From: Puccinellia tenuiflora
Lineage: Eukaryota; Streptophyta; Magnoliopsida; Poales; Poaceae
Direction: 5' to 3'
Assembly: GCA_012064385.1 (NCBI GenBank)
Contig: QRDG01000940.1
Coordinates: forward strand, 186,001 to 250,000
Length of the DNA: 64,000 bases
The first letter of the stretch is position 1. Each line of letters begins with the position of its first letter. Of the stretch, positions 45,080 through 56,800 are shown piece by piece. Both the position numbers and the translations under genes were made by a program. The notes beneath the pieces are model-generated. The model was given only the letters and a program-made list of their open reading frames with translations. It ran no database searches and was not told where the DNA came from.

Positions 45080-48000
45080 TTACTTGAGACGCAGCCGATT
45101 GCTTCCAACCGGCTTCAAAGATACTGGCACGAATCCATCCCTGGTAGCACTCAGGAAATCGAACCCAGATAGATCACGTCCCGAAAGACATGTGGCATTT
45201 GAGTGCTGCCAATCAGCAATGGACTCGGCTAATGCAATACATGCCGAGTTATCAGCATGAACGACTTCAATCTCATCATCGATCCATTGTACGAGTTGTT
45301 GGTGCATGGTGGATGGCACACATTGATTTGCATGGAGCCAGTCTCGTCCAAGTAGCACATTGTAATTTCCCTGCACCTCAGCAACAAAGAACACGGTGGC
45401 CAAAGTCTTACTTCCCACGGTCAGCTCCAGACTTATGACTCCTTTGGCCTCAATTCCTTCTCCTCCTTCGAACCCGTTAAGCACCATGTTCGTCTTCATG
45501 AGATCTGCATCCTCTAGTTGCAATTTCTTGAAGACAGAATACGGCATTAAATTCACCACAGCGCCTCCATCCACCATCATCCTGGTAACCGGTTTTCCAT
45601 TGATGTGTCCTCTGACGTACAAAGGTTTCAGGTGCTTCACCGGTTCCTCAGGTTTTGTGAAGATGGCATTCTTGGGTCCAAAGTTGATTTGCGCTACCTC
45701 GGCTTCTTCTTCTACAGCACGGAACTCGGCAGGCAAATAATATACCATGTTAATATCCATACTTACCCGAGTTGGCGTACTTTCGTAGTCGAGTAATTCT
45801 TCATCCGCCGGGTCTTCCAGATCGTCCGCTGCCGAGTCATCTGCCGGGTCTTCATCTGTCGAATTATCTGCCGACTCCTCGTTCGCCGATTCATCCGACT
45901 CGCCCTTTGCCGACTCCTCCCCTGCTTCCAAGTCTGCTGCTTCGACTTCATCTGCCCATGATGCATAGGTAGTGGCCGGTACAGGAGCCGATCCTATTTC
46001 CTTGCTCACAACAGGACTCGGCGCAATCGCCAAAGGAGTCGTTACAGGAGTCAGCTTTGGTACCCATAGATGAGCCGACACCATTGGTTTTTCAGCGTTG
46101 AACTTAGCATCTCTGGCTTGCTCAGCATCCTTCTCTGTCATCTCCCGGTTCCTTGCCCTCTGCAGTTTCCGCTTCTGTGTTTTCGTTATACCCTGCGGAC
46201 ACCACTTTGGCTGGGTATATTTCGGGTCCCGGGGTCTGACTACCGCATTTTGGCTAGACCCGGCTTCATGATTACCAGACACTGTTTTAGGCACGATAGC
46301 AAGTATCGGCTTATCATTTGTAGGTTCTGCAACCGGGTCCTTCAACTTCAGCACATGTGTCCCAATGACCAATGACTTCTCTGGAACCAACCTCTTCTCC
46401 TTGTAGGTGGCCTTGGCTCCTTGGTCCTTGACTCGCCAGTAGGAAGATTCACCAGGATACACAAGTCGGCTCTGTACCGTTTGCCGGGTTACTTGACGCT
46501 TGTACTCCCCGGCCGACTCCTGGTATTGGTGACTTCTCTCAATAGATGGTGACCTCGGTCGCTTCCCATATTGCCGAGTCACCTTAGACCCGGCTTGGCG
46601 CACGTACTTGTTCAGTAACATATCGAAAGTTGGCTTAACCCTCCTTGGCTTATACTCAACTTGATTTGTCTTCCATTTGCCGACTTCCGGGTTCTTGGGC
46701 TTCACGAACCGAGGTTGCCCCCCGAGTTCTGGATTCAGGTCCCTGGGTTCTTTTGCTTGTGGTTGTTGCCCCCCGAGTGTGGAGTTCTTGACAGTAATCT
46801 TGATAACCTCCTTTCCGTCGGGTTGCCGGATCAACATGACTTCTCTCCTGGCTTCCTTGACGCCGGCTTCTTTCCTGGGCTCACCAATAACCACATTAGC
46901 CTTATTAGCGGCTTCGGCCGCTTCTGGCCGAAGAAGTACCTTCTTTCCCTCGAGATCAAGCACGTTCATTGGGAACGGCTGTGTATCAATGGCCATGCCA
47001 GCAAAACTTAATCGTCCATCATTGAGGGCTGATTGAATCTGTCGACGAAAGACATTGCAATCATTAGTAGCATGAGAGAAAGAATTGTGATACTTGCAAT
47101 ATGCACGCCTCCTTAATTCATCAGGCGACGGCATGACATGATTAATCCGGATTACTTTGTCTTTTAACAAGGCATCAAATATCCTGTCACATTTGCCTAC
47201 GTCAAAAGTACATTTAACTTCATCATCCCGATTCTTACGAATCGGCTTTAAGTCATCACACATATAGGGTTTGGCCTTGCTCGGCCAAACAAACTCGGCT
47301 ATGCAAACATCGGCTTCATCACCGGAGTCGGCATCATATTCGATAGCGTTAAGCCGGCTCCTGCTCATCCGATGCGAGTCTTTGGACTCGTTGACTCGGC
47401 TTTCATGAGCCAAAGCTTTCTCCTGAACCTGACCGACAGAAGAAAACTCGTGACCTTCTAGCTTCTCTCTTAGATACGTTCTCAACCCGTTAAAAACTAA
47501 GTCGGCCATATCTCTCTCAGTTATCGCCAAGCTATAACACCGGTTTCTAGTATTTCTAAATCTTTTGATATAATCGGATACCGATTCATCATGTTTCTGT
47601 TTAACCGATGTAAGATGGGACAATTTTAACTCGACTTCACCAGCATAGAAGTGCTCATGAAATTTTCGCTCCAAGTGAAACCAAGTATGTATAGAGTTAG
47701 GGGCTAAAGCTGAATACCAAGAAAAAGCAACCCCAGTCAACGATAACGAGAACAAGCGAACTTTGATGTGATCATGATTAGCTTCGCCTAATTGAGCCAA
47801 GTATTGACTAATGTGTTCCCATGTTGATTTGTTGTCCACCCCATTGAATTTAGAGAACTCGGGAACTCTATAGCCAGGTGGGTAAGGTTGCAAATCGAAA
47901 TACTCGGGATAGGGTTTAACGTAGGTTCTATGTTTCGGCATAATCCCGAGTCTATCATAAGCTATCTGATCTAACCTTTTCTGGAACTCGACCAGCAAAT

Positions 48001-48625
48001 CGTCCCTACTGGCCGATTGACTTGGCACAAGAGCAGAATTGGTCACAGGGCCGGGTTGTATCCAAGGAGCCGAATTTGAATTCGGCATTGACTCGCGTCC
48101 AGGAAATTGCACCGCCGGTCCCGTCTGGCCTGGCGGGTAGGGTAAACTTCGGATCAGAGTCGGACAGGGTAATGCATTGACAACCCGACTTTCCCTGTTT
48201 GGGCTCATCGGTTGTGCGTCCGATGTTTGGCCTTGGATGGTGTTTTTCTTAGCAGCATCAAGTTCCATGACAGCATTATAAACAGTATTTGTACCTTGTG
48301 AAACATGGAACTGAATTTCAGCTAGTTGCTCAGAAGTAAAGACACTATTACTTACAGCGGGTGTGTCGGTGTCGATGTTCAGAGGTACATATTCCGGCTC
48401 CTTGATCGGCGCGGTTATACCTTGCCGATCTAACTTGAAGCTGGCCAAGTACAACTCCTCGTCCTCTTGTTCCCGCTTGAGTCGCAGCGCCTCGAATTCC
48501 TCGCTTCTCTTCTTCTTCCACTCATCCAGGCCTTGGCGTTGTGCCTCCGACAAGTCCTTGAGAGTAGGCTTGATGATGTTGTCGGTGGTGATGCCGGACA
48601 GATCTGTAGCCTTGGAACCGGACAT
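45080..48625 (-). CDS. Gypsy-3 gag-protease polyprotein, 1181 aa
   Basis: ATG 48625 is about 30 bases after the PBS and opens MSGSKATDLSGITTDNIIKP. Residues 1-60 are charged and coiled-coil-like. The retrotransposon gag domain is at about 265-400 (YRVPEFSKFNGVDNKSTWEH, FHLERKFHEHFYAG). A CCHC-like motif CKYHNSFSHATNDC lies near residue 530. After a basic linker and an acidic repeat (ANEESADNSTDEDPADD), the protease carries VTRMMVDGGAVVNLMPYSVF and NYNVLLGRDWLHAN. The frame ends UAA followed at once by AUG of pol in the same frame. It is intact. Gag forms the particle and the protease matures it. Confidence 0.92.
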   Translation of the reverse strand: MSGSKATDLSGITTDNIIKPTLKDLSEAQRQGLDEWKKKRSEEFEALRLKREQEDEELYLASFKLDRQGITAPIKEPEYVPLNIDTDTPAVSNSVFTSEQLAEIQFHVSQGTNTVYNAVMELDAAKKNTIQGQTSDAQPMSPNRESRVVNALPCPTLIRSLPYPPGQTGPAVQFPGRESMPNSNSAPWIQPGPVTNSALVPSQSASRDDLLVEFQKRLDQIAYDRLGIMPKHRTYVKPYPEYFDLQPYPPGYRVPEFSKFNGVDNKSTWEHISQYLAQLGEANHDHIKVRLFSLSLTGVAFSWYSALAPNSIHTWFHLERKFHEHFYAGEVELKLSHLTSVKQKHDESVSDYIKRFRNTRNRCYSLAITERDMADLVFNGLRTYLREKLEGHEFSSVGQVQEKALAHESRVNESKDSHRMSRSRLNAIEYDADSGDEADVCIAEFVWPSKAKPYMCDDLKPIRKNRDDEVKCTFDVGKCDRIFDALLKDKVIRINHVMPSPDELRRRAYCKYHNSFSHATNDCNVFRRQIQSALNDGRLSFAGMAIDTQPFPMNVLDLEGKKVLLRPEAAEAANKANVVIGEPRKEAGVKEARREVMLIRQPDGKEVIKITVKNSTLGGQQPQAKEPRDLNPELGGQPRFVKPKNPEVGKWKTNQVEYKPRRVKPTFDMLLNKYVRQAGSKVTRQYGKRPRSPSIERSHQYQESAGEYKRQVTRQTVQSRLVYPGESSYWRVKDQGAKATYKEKRLVPEKSLVIGTHVLKLKDPVAEPTNDKPILAIVPKTVSGNHEAGSSQNAVVRPRDPKYTQPKWCPQGITKTQKRKLQRARNREMTEKDAEQARDAKFNAEKPMVSAHLWVPKLTPVTTPLAIAPSPVVSKEIGSAPVPATTYASWADEVEAADLEAGEESAKGESDESANEESADNSTDEDPADDSAADDLEDPADEELLDYESTPTRVSMDINMVYYLPAEFRAVEEEAEVAQINFGPKNAIFTKPEEPVKHLKPLYVRGHINGKPVTRMMVDGGAVVNLMPYSVFKKLQLEDADLMKTNMVLNGFEGGEGIEAKGVISLELTVGSKTLATVFFVAEVQGNYNVLLGRDWLHANQCVPSTMHQQLVQWIDDEIEVVHADNSACIALAESIADWQHSNATCLSGRDLSGFDFLSATRDGFVPVSLKPVGSNRLRLK

Positions 48626-48653
48626 TGCTATCCGATTTTAGGTTTAGAGATTT

Positions 48654-48670
48654 CCCCAGCGGAGTCGCCA
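48654..48670 (-). other. Gypsy-3 primer-binding site
   Basis: TGGCGACTCCGCTGGGG on the minus strand, seven bases inside the 5' LTR boundary. It differs from the PBS of the Tat elements. Confidence 0.75.
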
Positions 48671-48677
48671 AAAAGTG

Positions 48678-49571
48678 TGTTGCGATGTAAACGCGTCACA
48701 CGAACACGTCCTCGTGTACCCGCGGTGCCAGGGGAGATACTCCGCAACTCGCCCCGCGGGAGGCCGGGTCTCAGCGCGATACGCAAGACAGAGACTCGGC
48801 GCTTTTGAAAACCAGACGCCCCAGCCCCTCGGGAGGGACCCCGTCGGAGGGAGCCGGCGACGATTGGCTGAACTTGGCCGGTTTGACCGCTCCAAGCTCG
48901 GTTGTCGATATTCGTCGAAATCTAGTTGAAGTCGCCGAACAACGGAAGCATAAACAAGGGTTTGAGGGTAAAAAGTAGAGGTTGTATTGATTTGTCGATT
49001 GTTTGCTTAATTTCAATCGGCCGTCACCTCCTACATATATAGTGAGGCGGCTGGACTTCCCGTACAAGTTTTGGACTTCTACAAGGATTACAACTCATGA
49101 ATTAAGTCGGTTTCTACCTCTAAATTAGGTAATAGTCTCGGTCGGCTTCGTACTGGACTTGAACTCCAAGCGTCCACTTTCGGCTTCTTTTAGAAAGTCA
49201 CCTTTTGCCCTTCCGTGTTGACCTTGAACTCATCCTGGCTCCACCGACTCCTTTTTTGGGCTGGGCAAGCATTAAATTCTCCTCGCGTCTGGCTTCTCCG
49301 ATGCAGTCCTCTAGAATCTTCAAGAATCCTCAAGTCTAGCCTGCGCCGGGTCCTTTAAACCGGGTTCCATCAAAACCGGGTTCTGCCAAGCCGGGTTCTG
49401 GACATACCGGGTCCTCTTTGAGTTATTCCAAGTAACACTCGAACCTTGGATCCGGGTTATCACAGAAATGACTCCTGGTATGTCGGGCTGGCTTCCCGCC
49501 GAGTCATCAACGAGCCGCCATTCCTCCTGAGAGCTCCTGAACCTGGTACCTGCCAAAAACGAGTGCTAACA
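48678..49571 (-). repeat. Gypsy-3 5' LTR
   Basis: 894-bp copy of the 3' LTR with 16 extra bases (TTCCATCAAAACCGGG). Confidence 0.94.
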
Positions 49572-49810
49572 AATACTTCACAAAAAGGTCTATCACCTAT
49601 AAACGTGTATAGGTTTCAAGCTAAACGACCAAGATATGACCATTTTCGTGGCATAGTTTGTGATCATATGCCCATATTTCGCACATAGGTGTATCTAAGA
49701 TGGGAAACAATGTTACCGAACTGAGTTTTTTAAAATTATTTTTATAAATATCATTTTTCATTTTCTAAGTGCCAAAATTTAATTTTTTTTGTGAAACAAG
49801 TACAAACAAT

Positions 49811-50586
49811 TGTTGGAGATATGCCCAAGAGGCAATAATAAATGTTACTGATAATCATATTTCCCGTTCATGATAAATGTTTATATCCATGCTAGAATTG
49901 TATTAAAGCGGAAACAAATACATGTGTGGAATATAAACGGTAATGTGTCCCTAGTCTTTCCTCTTATGACTAGTTCGTTTGATTAAGTGATGGTTAGATG
50001 TTTCCTAACCATGGATTTGTGAATCACTTAATAAACGAAGTTTGTATCATGGGTGATGATATAATGGACAAGACTCAAATTAAAAAGATGTCAAATATAG
50101 TTTCCTTAGACCATGAGATTATGTCACTCCCGCTTATCGGAGGAGTGCTTTGTGGACATCAAACGTCACTTCGTAACTGGGTGATTATAAAGGTGGCTTT
50201 CAGGTTCTCCAATGATAGGTTGTTGGGTGGCATGTTTCAAGACTGGGATTTGTTCGTCCAACAGTTGGATAGATATCTCTGGGCCCTCTCGGTAGTATAG
50301 CATCCAAACGCTTGCAAGCATATGACTAAGTAGCTAGTCATAAGGGATCCTATTCTATGGGAACGAGTAAAGAGAACTTGTCGGTAACGAGATTAATCAG
50401 ATATGGAGATATCGGTGGATTAAATCTCGGACAAGTAATATATCGTGAAACAAAAGGAATCGTATATGGATTAATTGAATCCCGGACATTGTGGTTCGAC
50501 TAGTAAAGTACTTCGTCGAATATGTAGGAATTAATATGGGCATCCCGGTCCCGCTATTAATATGACATATTCACGAACCCGCAGAG
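49811..50586 (+). mobile_element. BARE/Angela-like copia LTR, left part
   Basis: Starts TGTTGGAGATATGCCCAAGA and continues with GGCAATAATAAATG, TTCATGATAAATG, CATGCTAGAATTGTATT and TCTCTGGGCCC.CTCGGTAG, which I recognise from BARE/Angela-type LTRs. It stops abruptly at the Tat-2 LTR. The rest must lie beyond the window's right edge if not deleted. Confidence 0.75.
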
Positions 50587-51491
50587 TGTCGGGGGCAACC
50601 CCCGGATATGGGCAAGGCGTCGATATAAGGGTTGACTCGGTGTTGACCGGGTCACTGAAACCGACATAACTGTACCGGCTGACTCGGAGTTGGCCGGGTC
50701 ATGGCTAACCGACATATGGTTATGTCGGATCACGTAAGTTATATGTCGGATCATTCTTTGTTCTTCTTGTGTGCAGGGAAGGCGAAATCGAGTTACCGAG
50801 AGTTCGGCATGCCTGTGCCGGATAAGGAGGCTTACTCGGGCCATGGTCAAGACGCAGGTCTTGTCCCTACAATCACGGGTCAGGACGCAGAGCCACTTGC
50901 ACGATGGGACGAGGCCACTTGACCAGAGTGACTGACCTCCATGCCGCTGATCGAAGCGGTACCAGGGAGCAGTGTGTTGGAGGAGACAGATGGGACGTGC
51001 CACGGCGCGGTGACGGAAGCGGTCAGAGGACCGGGCGTGGCTACAGTCCGGACTACGCCAGCACTGATGTCAGCCCTAACTTGTGCCCTGGGCTTCCCTT
51101 TATAAGGAGCACCAGGGGCTCCTCTTACGGGGACGGATGCACGCATACTTGCCTCACGCTCCAGCATTGACTCATTTCTTTCATAGGCAGTAGAGAGCTA
51201 GAGAGCACCGCCGAGACTCGGTTGGAGGCCTAGATCGTGTGGTTCTTCAATTCGGCTCGAGGAGCAAGCTTGTAAGCAGGTTGTAATCCACCTATAAATC
51301 AAGTAGACAGGCAGGAGTAGGGGTGTTATCTCCTCACGAGAGCCCCGAACCTGGGTAAAACCGTGTGTGTGTGTGAGTTGTGTTCTTCGTGAGCGTGTCC
51401 GTGTGCGCAAGCCCTCCCCGGGTGCCTCCAGCGTCCATCGGCCCCACACTTCAAGCCATCCTATGGCATCTGCCGTGACACCACCACGACA
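50587..51491 (+). repeat. Tat-2 5' LTR
   Basis: Starts TGTCGGGGGCAACCCCCG, a short palindromic end, and ends CCACCACGACA. TTTATAAGG lies near 51098 and CGAGAGCCCCGAACCTGGGT near 51338. The partner LTR is outside the window, so the boundary rests on TG...CA and the adjacent PBS. Confidence 0.82.
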
Positions 51492-51492
51492 G

Positions 51493-51511
51493 TTGGCGCC
51501 CACCGTGGGGC
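51493..51511 (+). other. Tat-2 primer-binding site
   Basis: TTGGCGCCCACCGTGGGGC, one base after the LTR. It shares the TTGGCGCC core with the Tat-1 PBS. Confidence 0.8.
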
Positions 51512-51816
51512 CAGCAGCGGCGCTGGCTGGAGTTTACATCCGGACGGGCTCTATCATCGCGTCGGGTGAGCGTGTGGTCTGTGGCCTTGTCCACAGATTC
51601 GGCTCCCTCAACGTCATCACCGACAACGCAGGCTGTTTCGGCAGCAGGCCACTGCCCCGGAACGGATGCCTCATCGACTTCGGCGCGCTCACGGTCTACG
51701 TCGCCACCGAGGTCCCTTGCAGGTTCCCCGAAAGGGTGCAGCTGGGAGCGGATCCACCCGCAGTCTGCGCAGCTCGCGGCCGGCGTACCGCTCGCCCCGC
51801 TAGTTGCGTGGAAGTC

Positions 51817-53813
51817 ATGATGACCGCCCCGGGCGTCGGTGTCGGCAAAGCCGTGGCGGGCGAGGCTGACCCCGGCACCAGGTCGGCAAGAACAGGGCGT
51901 CCGCCCTTGGAGAAACCGGAGAACCGTGCGGCACAGGCCAGCACATCCAGCGTGCCGGTGACGCCGAGTCCTCTTCAGGACGCGATTCAGAAGCTGGCAA
52001 CGCCAGTCGCACCGGGTGCAGATGTTGCTCTGACTCAGGCGGAGTTGGAGCAGCAGCGCCAGGAGATACTCCGAGAAGCCCAGGAGGTGGCCCGAGTCAG
52101 GCAGGAGTTCGACATATCAATGCGTGAGTATAACTCGGCTCATGGTTTTACTCCAGCAGCAAACCCAGTTAGTCGCATCGACGAGGTGCGTGCCCGAGGT
52201 AGAGACCTGAATGCAGAGATAGCTAGAGATGGTAGAGCTAGATCTGCTAGAACTGCTAGTCATGTGTCGGCCGAAAAGCCGAGATACAGCACACCCGGAA
52301 AGAACCTTAGGGCGGCAGAGGCAGCCATAGCCGAGTTGGCCGGTTTATCCGGTGAAGCTCGCAGTAGGCAGCAGGACCGAGTCAATGAGTTGGTGGCTGT
52401 CGCTAACCGACAGAACGAGGCCTACCGCAAGGCCAACCCGGATGCGGGTGGATCTCGGTTCCTTCACTCGGATGGTGGAGCCGGAGGAGTGTCCAAGGGA
52501 CAAGCCTCTTCGCCGTATGTCGGCAGGAGCAGGGGCCAGAGTGTGAACTCTGGCAAGAACAAGCAGATACAAGCGTACGATCCGGCCTATGCCGGAAAGA
52601 GGGTAGCCGAGCAAGGCAATGCCGGTCGGGGAAAATCAGGACCCGCCCAGGGCAGGCAGGAAGAGAACCAAGTTATCCCGGCGAATCAAGGTCAGCCACC
52701 TCGGTATCCGGTACCCATTCCACCTCGTCGTCAAGCAGGTGCCGGGTATGCCGAGCCGGCCGCAGACCGATATGATGATGGTTACTCGGCCATGGAGCGG
52801 GCCGGGTACACAAGATACCGAGAATTGGCGTCCGAGGGTGCACTCGGCGCAAGGCTGGGAACTCGCCAGTTGCCGGCACACGATGTACGCAACAAGCTGG
52901 ACAGAATCTATCTGTCTGAACTGCTGGAGGAGCAAGGCCCACCGGGTCCTGCATGTTTTGGACCCCGGATCATGAAGCAGGCACCGGTGCCGAATTTCCA
53001 GTTGCCTCGGAGTGCCAAGACCTATGACGGCAGCACCAAGCCGGAGGACTGGCTGACAGACTATGTCACCGCTGTGCACATTGCCGGCGGAAGTCGCAGA
53101 TGGGCGGTGCGGTATGTACCGCAAATGCTTGAAGGACCAGCCCGAATCTGGCTTAATAACCTGGAGGAGAACAGTATTGACTGCTGGCTTGACTTCTCCG
53201 ACACCTTCGTTAGCAACTTCTCCAGCACTTACAAGAGGCCGAATCGACCTCAGCAGCTGTCCATGTGTCGGCAGCGAGAAGACGAAACTGACCGGGAATA
53301 TCTAACCCGGTGGAGCACGATCCGGAACTCCTGTGAAGGAGTGATTGAGTCACAAGCCATTGCCTGGTTTGCGCAAGGATGCCGACATGGCTCCATGCTT
53401 TGGCAGAGACTCCAGAGGGAGATGCCGGCCACCTTGGCCGAAACAATGTCAATTGCCGACAGTTATGCGCTCGGTGATCCGACACAGCCCTTACTGGCCC
53501 CGGTCGACAGAGATAGATCGGGTCGGCGAGGTGATCGCTCGGATTACCGAGGAAAAAGAAGGGAAGAGAGGCCGGATTACCGGTATGGGTCAGACCAGGT
53601 TGCTGCCATCGACCAAGATCAGATGGGTGCCGGCAGCAGCCAGAGACAGAAAAATGACGGTCCTATATGGGGCCAGAACTCGGAAGGAAGGAGGCCGTGG
53701 GACGGCGAAAAAAGACCATGGAATGGCGAGAGAAAGCCGTGGAACGGCGACAAGAGGCAGTGGGCTAGCCCCAGCGGGACGATGCCGAATGATCCCTGCA
53801 GCTACCACACCAA
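51817..53813 (+). CDS. Tat-2 gag, split by an insertion in its zinc knuckle
   Basis: The frame is open from within the LTR. The first ATG after the PBS is 51817, but a conserved-looking peptide (HRFGSLNVITDNAGC, CLIDFGALTVYVATEV) lies upstream without an ATG, so a non-AUG or earlier start is possible. The N-terminal half has coiled coil (LEQQRQEILREAQEVARVRQ). The capsid domain is about 53000-53460 (KTYDGSTKPEDWLTDYVTAV, ARIWLNNLEEN, FVSNFSSTYKRPNR). An Arg/Trp repeat (GEKRPWNGERKPWNGDKRQW) follows. CSYHT begins a CCHC-like motif that is interrupted at 53813. The other half (HSNRNC) lies after 57711. Confidence 0.85.
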
Positions 53814-56800
53814 TGTAACAGCCCAGATTTGGTACCCTAAAATATGGGCCAAATTTCCACTTTTTGTTGTGCATTGCATCATGGCATCCATTTAAAATTT
53901 GCTAAACTAAAATAAAGCAACAAGTGGAACCTAAAAGCTAGGGAAGCAAAACCCTTCCTCACATGTCCAAACTAAAGGTTTTGCCCAAAATGATCAAATC
54001 AAATTAACTTGAACTTCCAAATTGTTTGGGAAGTTTCAATCAACCAATTTTAATTATTTTGGTAAGGGCCAATTTCTTAACAAGCAAATAAATAGTTTTG
54101 AGAATTCAAATTGGTTTAATCAAATTCTCTTTTTAGAACTAAGTTAAACTTCCCCAAAATTCACAATAAAATTATGGGGTGCTTCATTACTATAAAATGA
54201 GCCTCCATAAATATTTTTACTATTATTGAAAATGCCTAATTACTTCAATTAAATGCTTTATGCAATTTATCAAAAATGACCCAAATGCAACCATATGAAT
54301 AAATTTGCATCTAAACCATTTATTTTGGAACAACAAATTTTGTGGAGCTTACTCTTGACATAGGGAGTCCACATGAATTTTGCCAGAATTTCTAAAATTG
54401 CTTCAATGGCTCTTTAAAATAGCTAAAACCAGCTGTTTCAAAAATCAGAAAAAGAAAAGGGAAAAGTTTAAACTACTGACAGTGGGTCCCCACTGTCAGT
54501 CTCACCTCTCACCTCCCTCACTCTCACTGTGGCTCCATGGCCCTGGCGCCATGCCGCTGCTCCCATGCCGACCTGTCGTGCCTCCCTGGAGGTCAAAGAC
54601 CACACCAAGGGCGCCCACCTGCTCCCCTCTACCTGCTCTCTCCTTTTCCCCTCTCTCCCGTTCCCTGCCCTGCGAGGAAACCCTAGCTCGAGCCGGAGTT
54701 CGCCGCGGCCACCGTCGAGCTCCCCTTCGAATCGTCGCCATTTGGAGCCGCCCCGAAGCAAGCCATCGCCACCACTACCTCCGCCGCATCCTCCTCTTGC
54801 TCCACTCCCAAGGAATCGGACCAGGAGGGCCGGAGCCGACGCAATCGTCCTCGCCCTCCCTCACCGCGGCCGCGTCTTCCCCATTGCCGCCGTCGCCGAC
54901 GATTCGCCGTCCTTGGAGTTCCCCGGGACGAGCAGACGCTGCCATCACGTCCGCCTCGTCGTCCTCTCCACCTCCGCCACAGGAATCGAACGGAGACGCC
55001 AAGAATCGACCGCTCCATCCGCGACATCGCCGCTGCTGCTCGAGTTCCGCCGTGAGCGAATTCGCCGCCGACTGCCTCCCTCCGGCCACCCCGACCTCAC
55101 CATCTTGCCCGTGGTGAGCCTCCAGTGCAGACGCACCCTTTCCCCTCTCCCCTTCTTTCCATCTCGCCGCCGTTTAGCCGGAGGCACCACCGGCGGTCAC
55201 CACGTCGGCACGCGCCGGTCGCGGCCGTGCCTAGCACGCGTGCGTGCGCGCCCGGCCTGGGCTCGATTTGGGCCGGCCAAAGGCCGGTTCACTCGGCCAC
55301 TGCCCCGGCCTGCGCCCGGCCTGGGCTGGCTCTGGGCCGGTGCACTCGGGCACCCACCCGGCCTGCAGCCCGGCCTGGCCGGCACAAGGCCGGCCTGTCT
55401 GCTCCTTTGCTTTTTCTTTTTATGAAATAAAGTGAGATAAAACGATTTGTATCTTTTTAAATATTGATCCAAAATTTGCAAATTAAATATGACAATGCTC
55501 AGAAAAACATTTCCTATCTTTGGGTAACATTGTTTTTCCCTTTTGTCTAAATAAAATTGCTGTGTTTTAAGAATTCCTAAAATGGGGTATTTAATACCCA
55601 AATTGGGAAATTCATAACTTTTTAAATAATTGTCCGAAAATTATGAATTAAATATCAATGTGATCCACACTTAAAATGCTATCAAGTTATGCACTTATCA
55701 CATCATGATCACAAATTCTTATTTGATGTTATTCATAATTTGATTAAATCAATTAAATTTCAATTATTTAATTATTTTGTCATTTATTCATCGGTACTCC
55801 GAAATTTACAAATAAAATACCAAAATGATCGGAAGAACGAAACCTATCCATTCATGTCATGTTCATGCATAATTGAGCCACCTCTCTAATAAATTAATAT
55901 TTGATAAGGATGTGGCCATTAAGATAAATATGGGGTTGCTTCCAAATAATTGCACTAATTATTTGGCTCCTCATTTAATTTTGCTTTTAATTTATATAAT
56001 GATATCTTTGCACCAACTTGACATGTCATCATGTGATTGAGCATTGCATCTTGTGTTCGTGTGATTTATGTGTGCTTTGTATTTTCTTTGGGTAACGATA
56101 GATTCCGGAGTCGAGGGTTCCCTCTCCTACCCCGACGAGCAATACTACGCTACCCGGCAGCAAGGCAAGAGATAACCTAACCTTCTTGGCATCTAGCATC
56201 CTATGTTTGATCAAATTATTTTATCCACCATAATATTGCATGCGATTCAAATGTCTTTTGGTAATTAATAGAATATCCTATGAATGCATGTTCTCCCCAA
56301 GCCAATCACATGTATCCCTACCTATGAAACCTAGGGTTGAAGTGTTGGCCGAGATAAGGATATAATTATTTGTATTCATATGCTTAGCTATGCTTAGCCA
56401 TGCTTAAGTAAATGCTTTATGTCCGTTGTTAATTCCAGAAATTATTGATGATGATGGAATGATTCGGGCATGGTGGATAACGGAGATGCTTAATTAAAAT
56501 GCTAAGATGGTTGGGGTGAGTTGCCATCGGGGATGGTGTTTTGCCTCACTCTAGCCCCTAGGTGCGAGTTCTTTACCTCTTGAACCAAGACTAGCGTGCT
56601 GCCATTGGTGGGTGTATGGGCGCCTTACTGACCGAATAACTTATGCGGGCGTATCCAAAGGTCCTCTAGTTCGGTTTTCCATTTGCGTGTGAGTGGAAAG
56701 ATGATGTTGATGAGGATTTGTGTTTAGGGCGTGGCGATGGGGCAGGGCGCTGAGAGCGCTGAGCCTGTCCTGTGGCCACAGATGACTCTTGGATATTCTC

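Larger units (their letters stand above)
40611..49571 (-). mobile_element. Gypsy-3: complete young Ty3/gypsy element (Tat-like)
   Basis: LTRs of 878 bp (40611-41488, 3') and 894 bp (48678-49571, 5') differ mainly by a 16-bp tandem duplication (near 49365) and a few substitutions, so insertion is recent. TSD AATAC is at 40606-40610 and 49572-49576. The interior holds gag-protease (45080-48625) and pol (41592-45079) in one frame, separated by a single UAA. A second archaeal-type RNase H places it near the Tat lineage. It has no antisense gene or minisatellite. One 1-base frameshift in the RT (near 44316) is the only visible lesion. Confidence 0.94.
39061..49810. mobile_element. CACTA element fragment, interrupted by hAT and gypsy-3
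   Basis: The CACTA pieces are 39061-39867, 40560-40605 and 49577-49810. They begin with TTTGCCGAGTG subterminal hairpins and continue with AT-rich non-coding sequence. A segment of about 180 bp (near 39321-39500) recurs in the same orientation at 49640-49810 (CATAGTTTGTGAT, AACAATGTTACC, TTTTTATAAATATCATTTTT, GTACAAACAAT). Both are therefore one element, with an internal direct repeat. No transposase and no CACTA terminus are in view. Confidence 0.65.

Noticed and set aside
54380..55425. Open frames of 245-298 codons in a GC-rich block
   Set aside because: Proline/serine-rich in every frame on both strands, inside a non-coding solo LTR; composition effect.
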